A DNA stretch of 6,908 nucleotides, from NCBI GenBank assembly GCA_040003205.1, contig JBDUDA010000163.1, forward strand, positions 1 to 6,908, written 5' to 3'. Below the pieces are notes generated by a model. That model was not told the origin of the DNA. It saw only the letters and a program-made list of their open reading frames with translations, and ran no database searches. This DNA is from JALYIM01 sp040003205 (GTDB lineage: Bacteria > Acidobacteriota > Terriglobia > Terriglobales > Acidobacteriaceae). Position numbers and translations under genes: made by a program. This document shows, one piece after another, positions 4,483 through 6,908 of the stretch (the stretch's first letter is position 1; every line of letters starts with the position of its first letter).

Positions 4483-6908
4483 ATGGCGCTCACCTCTGGC
4501 ACGAAACTCGGTCCGTACGAAATCCTGCAGCCCCTCGGCGCGGGCGGAATGGGCGAGGTGTATCGCGCACGCGATACCCGGCTGGGGCGCGATGTGGCCA
4601 TCAAGGTTTTACCTTCGCATCTTTCTTCTGACCCGGGATTAAAGCAACGCATGGAGCGCGAGGCCAGAGCCGTTTCGAAACTCTCGCATCCGCACATCTG
4701 CACGCTCCATGATATCGGTCATCAGGATGGCGTGGATTTTCTGGTCATGGAACTTCTGGAGGGTGAGACGCTGGAGTCGCGGCTGACGAAGGGCCCTCTG
4801 CCCCCGGAGCAGACTCTGCGCTACGGCGCCCAGATTGCTGACGCGCTGGGGAAGGCGCACAAGACGGGCGTCATCCATCGCGATCTGAAGCCCGCGAACG
4901 TCATGCTGACCAAGAGCGGCGCCAAGCTGTTGGACTTTGGCCTGGCAGAGCAATCGGGACCGGCGCCGCTGGCAGCGGCGCTGACTGAAATGACGATGGA
5001 GCACTCGAAGCTGACCAGTGCGGGGATGATCGTCGGCACCTTCCAGTACATGGCTCCCGAGCAACTGGAGGGGAAGGAAGCGGACGCCCGCACTGATATT
5101 TTCGCGTTCGGCGAAGTCCTCTACGAAATGGCGACAGGCAAGCCTGCATTTTCCGGCGCGAGCCGGGCCAGCCTGATCGCGGCGATCCTGACGACCGAGC
5201 CTCCGCCAATCGCCCAACTACAGCCGTTGACTCCACCTGCGCTGGAGCGCGTGGTAAAGAAATGTTTGGCGAAGGATCCTGACGAACGATGGCAGAGCGC
5301 CACAGACCTGGCCAGCGAATTACAGTGGATTGCCGGTGGCACGCAGTCAGGATCGACAGGCTCGGTCTCTGTTCCGGTTAAGGCCAGCAAGCGGGCTTTC
5401 ATTCCGTGGTTGGTGGCCGCTTTGGCGCTGGCAATCGCGGCAGCCTCTGCTGCGCGCCTGCATTTTCAGCCAACGCCCGCCTCTGGCCCTCGCGCGCGCT
5501 GGGCGATTGATCCGCCTGAAAAAACGACGTTCCACGCCGCCGGGCAGGAAGGCGGCCCGGTTGTGGTCTCTCCCGGCGGAAAGCGGTTGGCATTTGTGGC
5601 GGTGGACGCCAACGGCAAACAGCAATGGTGGGTTCGGCCGCTCGACGCTCTCCAAGCCGCTCCAGTACCCGGTACCGAAGGCGGCTACTTTCCGTTCTGG
5701 TCGCCTGATGGCGGCTCGTTGGGATTTTTCTCCGATCGCCAACTAAAGCGTGTGTCATTGGACAATGGTCGGGTCGTACCCTTGTGCGATGTGCACCTCG
5801 GACGAGGTGGGAGCTGGAGCAGTCAAGGAATCATTATCTTCACGCCCGACACTCTAGGCAGCTTGTACCAAGTGCCTGCTGCGGGCGGTACTCCCGCTGC
5901 CGTCACGCAAGTGGACCTCTCTCGCCACGATAATCACCGCTGGCCTTATTTCCTTCCCGACGGACAACACTTCCTTTATATCGCCGCCAGCCACGACGAC
6001 ATCAGCCATGCCCACGACGGAGTCTATGTCGGATCGCTCGACGGCAAGACCAGCAAGTTACTGGTCAACACCCACTCGAACGCCGCCTACGCGGACGGCT
6101 ATCTTCTCTACTTGAACGAGTCCTCGTTGATGGCGCAACCTTTCGACCTAAGCCGTCTGCAACTTACCGGTGAGGCTTCAACCGTTCAAGAAGGAGTTGA
6201 GGAGGCATTTGGGTTCTGGTTAGGCGTGTTTTCCGCTTCGCAGAATGGAGTGCTCGCCTTCGCCCCAACAAATTCCAACTCTGGAAACCGTCTCACCTGG
6301 TTTAGCAAAGAGGGCAAGCAACTCGGGACGGTGGGTGATCTCGGCCTCTATGCGACTTTGTCGTTGTCTCCCGATGGCAAACAGGCCGTTGTAGAACATG
6401 CACGGCCCCATCATGAGCTCTGGATTTACAACACGGAGCGAAACTCCAGGTCGCAATTTACTTTCGGGGATTCCGCGAGCGCCACCCCCGTGTGGTCGCC
6501 CGACGGGAAAGAAGTCGCATTTGCCTCAGACCGGAATGGGCATGTGGATTTGTACATAAAATCGGTTGTCGGCTCCGCGAACGAGAGATTGTTGTTGCAG
6601 TCGCCGCTGTCCAAATATCCGGTAGCTTGGACTTCTGGCGGGAAGTTTCTTCTCTACCAACAAAGCAACGGGGAGAAGACCAGCCTGTGGGTGGTGGGAA
6701 CGTCTGGGCAGGACGCACCACGCCTCATTGCCGAGAAGCCCTTTTATACCGCGGACGGTTCGATCTCACCTGACGGGCGCTGGATTGCCTACACATCGCA
6801 AGAGCAGGGAGCCAACCAGGTGTTCGTCATGCCGTTCGATGGCCCCGGAGCCAAGCGGCAAATCTCCTCCAAGGGCGGGTCGAGGAATCCGATGTGGCGG
6901 AAGGACGG
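4483..6908 (+). CDS. Membrane Ser/Thr protein kinase with C-terminal TolB/WD40-like beta-propeller (partial, runs off the end)
   Basis: The frame is open for 808 codons to the window end. Residues 12-275 are a Hanks-type kinase: glycine loop GAGGMGEV (19-26), ATP-binding K41 in VAIK, E60 of helix C, catalytic loop HRDLKPAN (132-139) with D134, DFG (151-153) and APE (191-193). All key residues are present, so it should be active. A linker leads to one membrane segment at about 304-325 (AFIPWLVAALALAIAAASAA). The rest is an extracytoplasmic domain with repeated SPDGK/SPDG-type blades, as in TolB and WD40-like propellers (near 5690, 6370, 6490 and 6760). The layout suggests a sensor propeller outside controlling a kinase inside. 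This fusion is abundant in Acidobacteriota. Start 4483 fits because GPYEIL follows at the usual distance and a TATAAT lies just upstream. No partner is encoded here, so its ligand and targets are unknown. Confidence 0.9.
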   Translation, partial: MALTSGTKLGPYEILQPLGAGGMGEVYRARDTRLGRDVAIKVLPSHLSSDPGLKQRMEREARAVSKLSHPHICTLHDIGHQDGVDFLVMELLEGETLESRLTKGPLPPEQTLRYGAQIADALGKAHKTGVIHRDLKPANVMLTKSGAKLLDFGLAEQSGPAPLAAALTEMTMEHSKLTSAGMIVGTFQYMAPEQLEGKEADARTDIFAFGEVLYEMATGKPAFSGASRASLIAAILTTEPPPIAQLQPLTPPALERVVKKCLAKDPDERWQSATDLASELQWIAGGTQSGSTGSVSVPVKASKRAFIPWLVAALALAIAAASAARLHFQPTPASGPRARWAIDPPEKTTFHAAGQEGGPVVVSPGGKRLAFVAVDANGKQQWWVRPLDALQAAPVPGTEGGYFPFWSPDGGSLGFFSDRQLKRVSLDNGRVVPLCDVHLGRGGSWSSQGIIIFTPDTLGSLYQVPAAGGTPAAVTQVDLSRHDNHRWPYFLPDGQHFLYIAASHDDISHAHDGVYVGSLDGKTSKLLVNTHSNAAYADGYLLYLNESSLMAQPFDLSRLQLTGEASTVQEGVEEAFGFWLGVFSASQNGVLAFAPTNSNSGNRLTWFSKEGKQLGTVGDLGLYATLSLSPDGKQAVVEHARPHHELWIYNTERNSRSQFTFGDSASATPVWSPDGKEVAFASDRNGHVDLYIKSVVGSANERLLLQSPLSKYPVAWTSGGKFLLYQQSNGEKTSLWVVGTSGQDAPRLIAEKPFYTADGSISPDGRWIAYTSQEQGANQVFVMPFDGPGAKRQISSKGGSRNPMWRKD

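Noticed and set aside
5330..5758. Open frames on both strands inside the kinase gene
   Set aside because: They overlap the intact kinase frame, have low-complexity Arg/Pro/Ala composition and show no known domain; they are GC-rich shadows.

Overview
The window looks like chromosomal DNA from a soil-type member of the Acidobacteriota. This is inferred from gene style only: a Ser/Thr kinase fused through one membrane segment to a TolB/WD40-like propeller, a 150-residue PstS-like periplasmic protein next to a secreted TPR protein, and moderate-to-high GC. No rRNA, tRNA or CRISPR array was seen.

Layout. Positions 1-85 are the C-terminal tail of a membrane protein. Positions 86-397 are non-coding, ending in two abutting hairpins before a HAD-family phosphatase (398-1030, +). 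Next is a two-gene operon (1151-3091, +): a secreted phosphate-binding-like protein and a secreted TPR protein whose frame is broken near 1936. The minus strand from about 4063 down to 3184 carries two overlapping thiol-redox genes. After these come a decayed tyrosine-recombinase fragment (4086-4348, +) and a Ser/Thr kinase (4483 to the window end, +) with a TATAAT box almost touching its start codon.

The main discovery is the minus-strand pair. The first gene is a peroxiredoxin whose peroxidatic cysteine codon is UGA (3841-3839). The frame stays open and homologous on both sides, giving a UxxC motif. A perfect 7-bp stem with a 4-nt loop carrying G at its second position lies 19-36 nt after the UGA, as expected for a bacterial SECIS. 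The second gene is an AhpD-like (carboxymuconolactone decarboxylase family) protein in which the catalytic second cysteine of CxxC is also UGA (3243-3241). Two UGAs at exactly the catalytic cysteine positions of two neighbouring peroxide-reducing enzymes argue for a selenoprotein pair rather than chance nonsense mutations. The AhpD-like gene lacks a standard start codon and its C-terminal half, so it may be a relic.

Caution: the TPR gene, the integrase and the AhpD-like gene each carry lesions, so sequence error or local decay must be considered. The selenocysteine machinery (SelA, SelB, SelC, SelD) is not in this window.
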